Assembly: GCA_025449115.1 (NCBI GenBank)
Contig: JAHLKC010000161.1
Location: 1-64,000 of the forward strand
Direction: 5' to 3'
Length of the DNA stretch: 64,000 bases
Origin: Chytridium lagenaria
Taxonomy: Eukaryota > Chytridiomycota > Chytridiomycetes > Chytridiales > Chytridiaceae
The notes beneath the pieces were generated by a model. That model worked only from the letters and a program-made list of their open reading frames with translations, did no database searches and was not told where the DNA came from. Shown here piece by piece: positions 23,638 through 34,822 of this stretch (position 1 is the first letter of the stretch; each line of letters starts with the position of its first letter). The position numbers and the translations under genes were made by a program.

Positions 23638-23978
23638 GAGAAAGCCATAACCAACAAACTCCCCTATATTTTCTATTGTTATTGCTTTAACTACCATAAT
23701 AATAAAAAATATTATTAAAGTTAATGTTGGTTTTGGAACTACCATAAAAAAAAACTACCATAATAAAAAAAATAAAAAAAATAATAATAATATGGTCACA
23801 AAAATTTATTATCCTGCCCGTCCTATTGGGCTAAGGTAGACATTCGAAGTACATAGTATTTAGGATTGGAACATTAGGGCCAAAACATGAGAGAGAAAGT
23901 CCGAAACCCATCAAGTGCAAGAATAGGATGAAGAAGAAAGGAGCGGTAAAGGGGAAAGAAAACAAAACAATCATGCAT

Positions 23979-26900
23979 CTAAAGTGGGCCCAAGGGCGGA
24001 TCCACAAATGTTCCCAGCATAATTCTTCTAACCAACCGACGCGTCCTAGGTGAAATCGGACGCGCTTGCCCCGCCTCTACAAATAGCTGCGTAACTTCTT
24101 CTTCGACTCCATTATCACATATGTCCCAGAGCGGCTGCTGTCCTCCACAGGCCCAACGTATACGTTCAACGCCCTTGACGCAGAGACGGATCTGCCTTCT
24201 CGTGACCGCATCCCTGCGTACGGCAATTTCATAGCGTAACGATGCAATAGCTGTGTCCAATAGCGTCTCGCCCAGATCTTCGTTAGGATCAGCCGCCGCT
24301 GGAAACAGGCCAAACAGTAAGCCGTCGACGCCAGAGCACACCACTGCATGTGCACGAGAGCAGGGGGTTTCCTCCTCACAATTTGCACACGGCTGGTGGT
24401 AAGCCACGCGTCCGAGGAGCCAAAGGACTAAGACACGGTATTGGGATCGTTGGAGTAGGGTGACAGATTGTAGGAGCGGATAGATGCGGCCGCGGCGGAG
24501 GATGGGTAAGATACGTGCGGTTTAACAGTGGAGGTGGCTTGAAGGGCGGTCCTGGGATATGATGTGGAAGGCGTCGAGTGTGAGGGGCGGAATGCAATAG
24601 GGGGGATTGCGGAGAGCTGTTACGGAGAATTCGTCGGCAGGAGGGACCAGGGGATGGAGGAGAAGTGGATGGAGAATAGGACGGAGAGTATGCCACAATG
24701 GGTGGGAGCGGCTGAGGATGGACAAAAAGACAAGGGATCGTGTTAAATTTCGAGTCCAAGGTGAACTTTCGTTCAGAGACGAGTGAAAGAGGTTATGTCT
24801 AATAACATTGATAGGTAGGAGAGAAGGTATAACTGCAGAGAGAGCAGGATTGAACTGCACTTCCACTATGTAAAAACACTAGCTTTTATAGCTAAGTTTG
24901 AAGGGAAAGTGATGTGAAAGGATCTGAAGGGTAGTACCGAAAAAGGCAACGAAATTCCTTCAATGAAAATTTCCTTATCGGGATAGGAATGAAGGAGTAT
25001 AGATCCATTCATATGATGTAACAACAATACATACTGATAGAACGCATTGTCTTTAGAGTGACAAGTTACTATGTGACGTCCTCTACTACTACCTATTATA
25101 CCTTCCCACGACCTTAACAAAGTTAGAACCCTTAGACGACTAAGTAGAATTCAATTGCAGGCGCGGCAAGGAATCTGAGGGCAGAGGAGTGTATTGTCCC
25201 GTTCTATGTGTACGCGTTATGAGAGGATATGAACATCTCTCATCTCTCTAGTTCAACGACGAACTTGTTCAGTGAATGAACAGCAGAATAAACTATGAAT
25301 GATGCAGTGTTTCGTTGTATTGGATATGACCAACACGAGAACTTAACAGATCGGGGTCTACGTCCACCAGTGAGGGATTTTCGATAGATACGGGCAGCTA
25401 GGTTAGAGAGGTCAGTGGACTGATGAAGGCGAAAAAAGAATCCTGCGTTGAGAAGGTAGTTTCTTGCAGCCATGGTAGGGAGGTTGGTAAGGAGGTGGAG
25501 TGAGACCATATTGTTGTTGAAGCAACGCTGAACATCATCCGCAGCCCCGCGTTCTGGACCAGTTGGAGAGGCAAGATCTTGGCAGGCGTGAATGGTTGAA
25601 GGGCCAGGCCATATTCGAGGGATGAGCCGCAAAGGTCTTGTACATGTTAATTACCAACGACGGTCGCCATCCCACGCATTCCCTGAGTCTGAAGGTAACT
25701 GAGAACGCTTCCCCTGTAACGCGCGAGGTGAGAGAGAGTCCACCGCTGAGAAACCGTCGTGCCGCATAATCACCCCCAGGTACTTGCAGACTCTGACGCG
25801 TGGAGAACGGTATCACCCAGCGTAACCTGTCCTTCCCCCTCACATACCAAACCGACTTTGTCGGTGCAAACAAGATCCCATACAAAACACCCCATGAAAA
25901 ACAAAAGTGAGAGAGAAATTGGAGACCATCCAAAGAAGAACTAAAGATAAGTGTGTCATCAGCGAATAATAACGAATAAGACAAGAACCACCAAAACGAA
26001 AAAAGGGCACCAACTAAAGAGCAGGAGACCAGCGAGGAGAGAATTAATGTTGAAGTAAAAAGAAGCGGGCCAAAACAGTCCCTTGGAGTAGGCCTCGGAG
26101 GACAGGAATAAGGGGAGGAGCAACCGTGGACTAGGAGAGTGGCAAAATTAAAATCAAACAAACATCTAAGTAACGGGACAACAAAATATCGGTCTCTTCA
26201 ACCATCTGTGGGGCGAACCACCGGCGGAAACTCCACAAAGAGGACCAAGGAGCCAACGATCAACAGTGTCGTAGGCGGCCTTGATATCCAAATATAGGGC
26301 CTTCACCTCCGGGAACCGGTTAAGAATCTCGTGTTAGTTGAAGATCTGTTCCATACAAGATCTATACGAACGGAATCCTCCTTGCGCGATATCTAAAACC
26401 AGAATGATCCTTCGTTCCACTTCAGGTCTCAGGACCGCCTCGAAGGCCTTCCGCAGGATCGAGTGAGTGAGATGGGGCGGTAGTTGGCAATATCAAGATT
26501 GCTGCCTTTGTTTTTAAACACCAGGGCAACATTTGCCAGACACCAAGAATCCGGCACACACATATAGACCGTGATGAGCTTAAAGAGGTCCAGGATAGGG
26601 TTCACCACTGTCTCAATATCGAGGAGAGCCATATCAGCAAAAACGCCGTCGGCTCCGGTAGCCTTCCCTCGGGCAAGGCGAGAGAGAACTGTAGTAACCG
26701 TTTACTCAGTGAGCCAGCGGGCAAAATCCCCCGGGCATCGAAGCTGTCATGGGTCGGTATCCGCAAGAAACTGTGCATCAGGTATCTTTCTGCCTGTGGG
26801 TGCATGGCCAAACGTTGACGAGAAGTGTGTGGCATACTCGGGAGTTTACTGGGGTCAAGGGCAATTAGGGAGCGGTTCTCTAAGGGAGTTTTGGCATGAG

Positions 26901-28085
26901 ATAATCTTGGCAGCTGTCTGTTGGTCGCTGTTGAGGACGTCAGCGTACTTCCTGAAGCTGCGGGTGCGATGGCGACGGACTGCAGCGCGGTGAATCTTGT
27001 TGGTGTCAACCGAGAGATCCCACATAAGACCTTTGTCAGGGTCTGCAACCAGAAAATTACGGCGGGCTTCAGCAGCGTATTCCTTGAGAGCAGTAAGATG
27101 AGGGGTATCCACCTTCTCACGAGGTGACCCCCCCTTAAATTGGAATCAACCGCCAGCCTCTTCTGCTGCTGCAAGTATCCACTCAGTGACCAGTGTTGAA
27201 GCCTCATTGACCACCTGCCCGCGTTGCTCCCAGGTAAGGAAATTGCCACGCTCTCGTCCAGGTACTACCTCTGTCTTTAGCTCTGCCAGTCGATGCGTAA
27301 CCGCTGCTTTATTCTTTTCAAGTGCCTCTCAATAGGGGGTCTGGCCGCGTTCCACTAACTTCCGAACATCAATACGTGAGAACAGGGCTTTGAAGCAACC
27401 GGTGGGAACGTTAACCGTAAAAACTAGGAGAGAGTGGTCGCTTCCCAGCGTCATCTCTTCATGCACCATCAGTTCTGGTCCTAGGGCCACAGCCGCCAGG
27501 TTGACCATAACAAAGTCCGTAATCCCCTTCCCGTTCTGCTATGAGTAGTCCATTGTCCCCGCGTAGGTTCTACCCGATGCCACTCCTCATTATCTAGCCA
27601 CCCTGTCATCCACTCCCTACGTACCGGGTCCGCACACACACCTCCATCACCCGTTCGGACTCCCATCCGCGCATTGAAGTCCCCCATTATTACCACCGGT
27701 GTCCCAGGTACTTGCTGGGCAATCCCCTCTTTATAAGTGTCAAACTCCTCTAGGATCCGCCTAGCCGCCGCTAAATCCTCCACCATAGGGGGCAAGTATG
27801 CCACTACCAGAATCACAGGGCCCACCTTAACAGCAGCCCACCTTCCTCCCAAATCCTGGCCCACAACCTGAGCCTGCACCTGCCTATCCGCCTTTGGTGC
27901 CATCCACAGCCCTTCTCCCAGTCGCGACCCCCCTTGCCTGCCCCGCCTTAATCGGTGCATGCCCGTTGACAACAACCCCCGACATAGGTACCAGGTCCCC
28001 TGGTGCCAGCCACGTTTCCGCCAACCCCATGAGATCCAAATCCATTTCTTTGCATGCTTCCACAACCATTGCCGCCTTCCCACTC
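23979..28085 (-). pseudogene. LINE ORF2: AP endonuclease, reverse transcriptase, CCHC
   Basis: The endonuclease starts abruptly with LMGLAETWLAPGD (about 28010) and has VVIMGDFNARMG near 27680, the GDFNA signature of the APE-like nuclease. RT motifs follow: NYRPISLT near 26475, DIKAAYDTVDR near 26275 (catalytic Asp), and LLFADDTLIF near 25950 (the A/F-DD box). After the D insertion the C-terminus has a CANCEEE...H...C zinc motif at about 24390-24335, normal for LINE ORF2. Many frameshifts and stops separate these parts, so it is dead. The clade was not determined. Confidence 0.8.
24741..25348 (-). repeat. Solo LTR of copia-like family D
   Basis: On the minus strand it starts TGTTAAGTTC and ends AAATTTAACA (608 bp). 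GATCG flanks both ends (24736-24740 and 25349-25353), a 5 bp duplication. Its start and its TTCAATCCTG/CTCTCTGCA end region resemble the A LTR, so A and D are probably related. A fragment in the opposite orientation lies at 34432-34555. Confidence 0.85.
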
Positions 28086-29029
28086 AACAATAATAATAAT
28101 AATAACAAAAATAATAATAAAGCTAATGTTGGTTTCGTTACGAGGCTGTCATTTGCCGTTACGGATGGGCTTCGCACACGTAACGTGATTTATTAATTGG
28201 GGCTTCTCTTGGGATAAATACCAAGGTCAAAACCGACGACAACTAAAAAACTTCGTCGATTTTCATGACAGTATCGTAAACATACGGTTATATACGGTTA
28301 CCAAAATACATTACCAATCTAGTTTCATCAATGCTTTGACAATAACGGCAGTAAAAAGCCGGAAGCATTAGTAAATTTTATTGTTACAAACAAATTTTAC
28401 CGTACACCGCCATTTGCAGCTGTATACTGTTTGTTCTGTTTTCAGCATGAAACTACTTCTGCGCTCAAATGCATTCAATGGTTCGGAATGACACCTAATT
28501 ACGCCAATCTTTGCCTTGGCATAGATCTGTTAATCTTCAGCAGCATAGCTAAAGATGAACCTTGTATCTTTCAACTGACAGCCACCTATCAACACGGTCC
28601 AGCAAGAAAATCCTGTTTTAAAATGTTTGACAGAAACTAAATACCGCAAACGGCCGTAGACGGCTATAGACGGAAATCCTATCATAACCGCATTTGGCCG
28701 TCTACGGCTGTATACTGTCCCTTCTGCTATCGGCATCAATTTACTTTTGCGCTCGAATGCATTAAATGGTTCAGGATGCTACCTAATCACTCCAACCATA
28801 TAGAAGCGTTATGTTTGGAGGGTTATGCCATTTGTTTCTAAAGTCAGCGATTTTAATATAATATCATATTCCTTCATAAAACTAACGGCCATAAAAAATG
28901 ACGCGTAGCCGTAAACAGGCGTGATCGGCGGTTTGTCTAATGTAAAAGAAATTGGTAACGGCCGTTTACGGCATCAGATGGTTGTTGAAAGTTACTTTTG
29001 CACTCATTGAATTTTACGGTTCCATTTCA

Positions 29030-31110
29030 ACGGTAGTCATTGTAAACTAACTTTTGTAATAAGACAATATATATTCTTCATTGTCGACATGCAAACTTTT
29101 TTAAAAAACAATTCGCTACCCTTCACTGACAGTTCCTTCCAAACCGTCCTATTTGCCATACAAATGTAGGTGAATATAGTCATAATAGCATGTCCTTCAG
29201 TCATATATGAAACCATTTGACGCAAGACTCCCATGTTGTGGTTGGGCGATTCGGTGTAGCTCGTATTAAGATCTCCAATTTTAATATGCTTTCTTTGTAG
29301 TGTTTTGCGTGAGAAGCAGCGGAACAGCCCCTGTGAGCATTTGAGTGAAAATCGTCTATAACAAATCGACAATCTTTGAAGAATTCGTACTGCAAAGTGC
29401 AGTAGTCTGCAGCATGGCAGTTATTATCACCAACACAAATGGATGGGCACTGTTCAAACCTGCAAAATTTAGAGTTAAATTGTAAAATTGTATGGTACCG
29501 TTGTGTATAGAGTTGCGAAAACATCATTGATGCTTTCAGCTTTAGGAAAAAGGTGAAATCCAATATAAATCGATGACGACATAAAAAAAACCATTGCTCC
29601 GGCCGTCATTGATTTAGCCTTCCTCTGCCTGTCGTAATATTTTGGACAAACGTCAGCTTCCGTTGTCCCCTTTTTAGCTGCTGTAGGTAGATTGTCTGCA
29701 GGCCAAGGTTGAAATATCGTGGACGTTGCCGTATTTCAGGTAAAAAGTAAATGGAACCTGTCTTTTGAAAGCGTTAATCAACAGAGATGCCAACATTACT
29801 ACTCGCGCTGTCCAGAGACGGGCGCACACAAAGGTAAACGGAAGTATACCAAAGGTAAATAACAGTATACGGTTGTGTATGGTTACATGGGTTTTGTACG
29901 GCTTCTGTACTTACTTTTTTGCCAGTTTTTGTTCACATAATCTCCATGTTCGGTTGTCTTTGGATCCGCTACAGGATGGCGGCTATGTTGTCTCTCAACA
30001 ACATTCCTTCTCTTTCTTATCCATTGAGCAAGTTTGATGAATTCTTCTGGTAAATATGTGTTGTTTCCAACAACAATGACCTGAAATAACAGGTTGCCGA
30101 CTGACGGTACGTTTTGACGAAGATCATCAATCAAAGTCAACTTCTCCTGCACATCTAGTGCTCCCAGCGTTCTAATTCCTGAAAGACATTTATCACCGAC
30201 AGGCAATATGATTGTAACAACTGACTGTTCACAGAATATCTTTATAGATGTTACGATAGGTCAAAGAGTAATACGGCACAATGAAATATACTCACTACTT
30301 TAAGCAAAGTTCTAAGCGCTGCTATTTCAGCTGGGGTCCATTGTCAGAGTGGGAACGTTAGTGTAAGTGAGGAGAGGAATAAAATAGTAGTGAAATCTTG
30401 GATTGAACAAGAAGATCACCTGGCCGTTTTTATAGGCAACAGTGTGCTGTTTGTGCTTAAACAGGAAGTCTCGTTGAAAGGAGAACTGTGCAAGTTCTTT
30501 CCTTCTAAGGTCATTTTATCTCCTTCGCGTTGAAGGGAATATCACCCTTTAAGTGACAAATTAATTTACCGTCAAAATAATGTTTGTGTAACCAGAAATT
30601 CTGATTTTTGCTAAGTTCTTTTAACTATGACTTTCATGCAGATAATATGATTTCCTCCCTTACATCAACATACCCTTGCAAAACTACAACCCTTAGTTCG
30701 GTGGATATCACCGAGGTTGATGATTATTTTGCAACGATAGTTAGTGTAAGTTGGGCCCAAATCATAATATGTGATGTAGTTAAGTAGCAGAGATGATTAG
30801 CGTGTCTTTAGAAAACTTACGCCAAATGGCGTGAAAATTTTCATCTAACCAAATCAATAAACATTTAAACATGACGGACTTAAGTAAAGCAGTTTATTAA
30901 ATTGGTTGCGTATGAACAGGATTTAACATCCATGTCTCATCTCTAAGTATGAATGCCATGAAACGCAGTGCATTGTCCCAGTAAACGTTTAAAAGCAATC
31001 CCAACTCTTTTCCAGCTGCTTTCATTTGACGCGTAACACCGTTATGCACATGCTTGAATATATCGCAGAAACTCTCGTCCTGCCTGTCTAACATTTCTGC
31101 TAGGGACAAA
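29030..31110 (-). pseudogene. KDZ transposase core, Y1 copy
   Basis: The minus strand reads MLDRQDESFCDIFKHVHNG (31085), then the solo LTR, ELERWEQLDV-like and TYLPEEFIKLAQWIRKRR parts (30200-29950), an intron with GTATAC motifs (about 29915-29810), and the catalytic region: ICVGDNNCHAADYC near 29440 and FVIDDFHSNAHRGCS near 29350. The YTESPNHN motif with the third acidic residue is near 29255. This is the KDZ order, in which Asp, Asp and Glu occur in YDxxC, DxFH and AEQxN-like motifs. Frame changes are needed around 29550 and 29260. In 31110-30960 this copy keeps a frame that Y2 has lost. Confidence 0.65.
30342..30928 (-). repeat. Solo LTR of family B in Y1
   Basis: Complete B LTR in minus orientation. 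TCCAT flanks both sides (30337-30341 and 30929-30933). Y2 has the empty site ATGGA at 49506-49510 on the other strand, so the insertion happened after the two Y copies separated. Confidence 0.95.
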
Positions 31111-31149
31111 ACTATGCCATATTAGAATATTCACTGCAAATGAATTTCT

Positions 31150-31988
31150 CAAACCTTCAATGTACTGTCCCAAGGTAGGCTTGTATTGCGCGTGGACCTC
31201 GTCGTTGTCACTGTCATCTTCTACGTAGATGGCTTTACTGCTACTGACTCTAAGCTTTGGAGAGCTAGGTCTGCGTTGCTCCTCGCCCTCGAAGTAAGTT
31301 TAATGTATGGAAGAAAAAAGCAGTACCTCCTCGAATTCTTTTCCTGTTTTCCAAACAATCGAACTTGATTGTTTATCTGTGACTTGATAGCTTGCAACGT
31401 TCGGATTTTGTTGAGTGTACCCAGCACGGTAAGCGGCAAGATACTTCTCTTGGCCTAACAACTTCAATATCACTTAAAACCACAGGGCCTTGCCTACCTC
31501 GGTAATCTTCGTACGTAATGCTTAAGCTACGGCTGCATCTTCAATCAAATGAGGAATCATTCGAATTCCTCCGGATAACGTCTTCTGCTCCGCCATCATC
31601 CTATCTATGGCCTTCTTCTCCTCTGTGCTCAACTTAAAAAGTTGCTTCGCAACCCCAAAAACACTAAAGAAATGAGAGGTTTAAGCAACTCCATCATACG
31701 TTTTTTCCGCCATCCTGGTTTCAATATGGGAGTGCCTTTTGCTGAGCGAGACTCGCCTATACTTGATGGCTGTCCATGCGTCTGCTGGGCTAGGGGCGGC
31801 TGCGCTTGGGCGTGGGAACCGCCGCCAATAACCATAGTCAAGACTCTTTCAATGGTCGCCTCACTGTCAAGCTTCAGAAGCAAGGTTATGAGAGCAGCAC
31901 TGGAAGCATGGTCATCTCTAATGTGGTTCTCAAGCATCTTTCTAGACGTGATGGAGGGGACGTCTTCAGCACAGCATGGACAGTACAT
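31150..31988 (-). pseudogene. 5' exons of Y1 with CPCC zinc-finger-like start
   Basis: It starts at ATG 31988: MYCPCCAEDVPS followed by H-x4-H, giving C-x2-C-x15-H-x4-H, a possible zinc finger. The frame is open to 31629. Further coding-like parts follow in other frames: KKAIDRMMAEQKTLSGG near 31610, EKYLAAYRAGYTQQNPNVAS near 31440, and YVEDDSDNDEV near 31215, joined to the KDZ part at about 31150. At least two in-frame stops (near 31528 and 31478) break it. The protein family is unknown. Y2 has CxC-type exons in this place, so Y1 looks chimeric. Confidence 0.45.
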
Positions 31989-32065
31989 TTTCTTCGTCGA
32001 ATTTTTTTACGTATATAATCCTAATGTCGCACTATCAGACGTATTCTTGACTTTCACGATAATCA

Positions 32066-34196
32066 TCGCCACGCCAAGCAAGCAAAGACAAGGGCTGATG
32101 CAATGGAGGTGGACGACAACAATACAACCAAACCAACAGCCACTAAAGCCAAGACAAAAGCCAATCACGTTGAGATCCCTCTCAGCAATGATGACATCAC
32201 GGCAATTGTCAAACGGCACTTCAAAGGCAGTCGCGTTCGGCATCAACAGTCTATTGAGACTATTCCAAGTGAGGTAAACGATCAGATCGTTGCTGAACTT
32301 AAGGCTCATAAGGCTCTTAACGTTAAAGTCGGATCTCTCATTGACTCAGGTGCATCCACTTGGATGACACCGGATGAGAACCTCTTTGAACGACTCCACT
32401 ATCTCCCGCAGACAGTGATGGCAAGGTCTACCTTGCAGATGATAGAACCGTACCTGTCCGCGGGTATGGGGATATTGTCTACACGTTTGGTGATCATCAA
32501 CGCGTCATCAAAAACGTTCTTTTTGTTCCTGACCTTGCAGAACCACGCTGCTCTGTCCTTGGGATGATTGAGGGATCCCAGGATCTTATCGTCTTCTCCA
32601 CCGACGAGGTATACTTATATCTTAACAGAGAAGGCAGGAGTATCAATATCGGCCGCCGTGTTGGTGACCTTTATCACCTACTCTCATCATACTCCACGGC
32701 TCCGGCTCCAATGGATACAACGGTGGAAGCCCACCAAGCATCTTCAACCGTCATGGACGCTTCTCAGCCCATTCACCCTTCGTCTGACCAGGACTTCGAT
32801 CTCGAAACCTGGATTGAGTGTTGCAACACTACAGACGCGGAAAGTCACAGTACTGGAGTCCCTTGGGGAACGCAGTCAGTACCGACGCAAGTGACGCTGA
32901 ACTTATTGACTTTGATGTAAGTTTAGTCAAACCCATTATAGTAGCTCACACTAATCGTACTTCTACAGCTGGACTTCTAGAAAGAAGAACAGACGCGTTC
33001 ATAAAGGAGATCGTTTTTACTGCACAAACGATTTGGACACGTTCATCCCCGAATTATCATTCGAACGATGACTCATGTAGATGCACAGTTAAATAAACTG
33101 CATTTTGACGCACAAACCTTTGATTTCATTAACTCCTCAATTATTGAAAACTGTTTAATCTGTGCTCAAAACAAAGCCGTCCAGGCGTCCAATATACGCG
33201 ACGACGCATCCAGCACCACGGAAACGTTTCCGACTTTACACTGACACAGTACTCTACCGTGTCAAAGCATACAACGTGAATATTACTGGATACCTTTCGT
33301 TGACGAAAAACACGCGATTTAATAAATATCCGCTTTGTGAAGGATAAGTCGCAATCGTCTTCTGCTTACCACTTCGATGATCAGTCAATTAGAGAATGAA
33401 TCAGGAGATCACGTCGCTGAACTCCGAACCGATTCTGGTGAAATCCTCACGAATACTCTTCGTGATTTCTGCTCTAACAAACTTCCACCTATATCTGTTG
33501 TTCCATCACCACCCTATTCGAAAGAATTTAACGGGTTAGCTGAACAATCAATTAGAAGTTTAACAATCATCGCCTCATGTATGCTTACACAGGCAAAGCT
33601 GCCTATGTCATTATACTCGTATGCACTAGAGTATTGTGCATTAACGAAGAACGTCCTTTGGCATTCAACCATTAAGGATATTCCATACCGACGATTTGTT
33701 TATCGTCAACTAGATTTATCAAAAATCCATGCCTTCGGCACTCTTGTTAGCATATATTTGTTTAAAGAACAGCGCCGCGAATTAAAAACAAATGCTAAAA
33801 CAGAGTTAGGATTATTTCTGGGGTATGAAGGACAATCAATGAAAATTGTATCTGTCGATAATTACCGGACCCGACGCGTCCAGAATTATTATCACGTCTA
33901 CTTTCATAAAGACGTGTTTCTTGGTTATCACCCTAGCCAGAAAACCCTCGAACAAGCATTGTTCACGTATCCTCTGAAATCTCTACATGCCCCAGACCTA
34001 GAACGAGAAAGAACACCATCTGGGGAATCACCCAATGAGGATACAATGCTAGACACTTCCATTCCACTGACGGAAGTAGATGATGACGACGAAACTGAAT
34101 ACATGATCACCTTTGATCCAGTTACGTTAATCATACCGTCAGCTAGCGAACACCAACCGTCACCTGAACCAAGTTCAGACAGCATCGCGGGACCTT
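32066..34196 (+). pseudogene. Copia B fragment B3a: late gag to integrase-RT connector
   Basis: It enters B within gag (matching B1 from about 10438) and stops in the connector (B1 about 12560). Protease DSGAST (about 32343), integrase zinc site and FNGLAEQS (about 33530) are present. Frameshifts occur near 32407, 32868, 33017, 33185 and 33240. It carries variants, such as AEQS for AERS and RQLDL for RQPDL, that it shares with B3b and not with B1 or B2. Confidence 0.85.
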
Positions 34197-34430
34197 CCTG
34201 TCAAAGTGTAGTTTGGTGTTTAGGTTAAGCAGGATCCGTTCACAATATGTCGCGTGGTCCCCTTGAATACAAGTGAAGTAAAGAGATAGCCGAGATGATT
34301 AGGGTGTCTATAGAAAACTTACGTGAAATGGTGTGAACATTTTCATCTAACCAAATCAATCAACATTTAAACATGACGACTTAAGTAAAGCAGATTATTA
34401 AAATGGTTGCGTATGAACAGGATTTAATAA
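34197..34430 (-). repeat. Diverged, shortened B-type LTR
   Basis: It begins TGTCAAAGTG and its last 150 bases match the inverted start of the B LTR (to AACAGGATTTA). The central part of the B LTR is absent or replaced, so it may be a subfamily or a rearranged copy. No duplication was found at its borders. Confidence 0.6.
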
Positions 34431-34431
34431 T

Positions 34432-34555
34432 CCTGCTCCACGGAGTTTACCACATCATCTGAATGGATCTACACTCCTTCATTCCTCTTAGGGGTTAGGG
34501 TTTCATTGAAGGAATCTTGTTGCCTTTTTTTGGTAATACCCTTCAGATCCTTTCT
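34432..34555 (+). repeat. Fragment of a family D LTR
   Basis: About 120 bp match the inverted 24907-25025 part of the D solo LTR, including GAATGGATCTACACTCC and CCCTTCAGATCCTTTC. It is sandwiched between two B LTR pieces. Confidence 0.6.
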
Positions 34556-34818
34556 GTCAGAGTGGGAACGTTAGTGTAAGTGAGGAGAGGAATAAAATAG
34601 TAGTGAAAATCTTGGATTGAACAAGAAGATCACCTGGCCGTTTTTATAGGCAACAGTGTGCTGTTTGTGCTTAAACAGGAAGTCTCGTTGAAAGGGGAAC
34701 TGTGCAAGTTCTTTCCTTCTAAGGTTATTTTATCTCCTTCGCTTTGAAGGGAATATCACCCTTTAAGTGACAAATTAATTTACGGTCAAAATAATGTTTG
34801 TGTAACCAGAAATTTCTG
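34556..34818 (-). repeat. Truncated B LTR
   Basis: It starts TGTCAGAGTGG as in the inverted B LTR and breaks at ACCAGAAATTTCTGA, about 260 bp in, where B3b begins. Confidence 0.8.
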
Positions 34819-34822
34819 AAGA

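Larger units (their letters stand above)
23760..28085 (-). mobile_element. LINE (non-LTR retrotransposon), 5' truncated and decayed
   Basis: Endonuclease, RT and C-terminal zinc domain are read in order on the minus strand, ending in a 3' tail of TTA/T-rich simple sequence (23745-23815). The 5' end breaks inside the endonuclease at about 28085, next to a TAA repeat. A similar AAAG-TAATGTTGGTTT sequence flanks both sides (23721-23738 and 28119-28136), perhaps an imperfect target-site duplication. A solo LTR of family D (24741-25348) is inserted in it. Confidence 0.8.
28208..31988 (-). mobile_element. KDZ-type DNA transposon copy Y1
   Basis: From 28208 to about 31150 it matches Y2 (49291-51629) inverted, apart from a solo B LTR at 30342-30928. 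Upstream of that (31150-31988) its 5' exons differ from those of Y2. Its left end breaks at TTTATCCC, as in Y2. Its right end fuses to B3a at about 32060 over the shared bases ATCATCGCC. Terminal inverted repeats were not resolved. Confidence 0.65.

Noticed and set aside
24376..24866. Pro/Ser-rich minus frames starting in the D LTR.
   Set aside because: They cross the LTR-LINE border and combine LTR with LINE C-terminal sequence in other frames.
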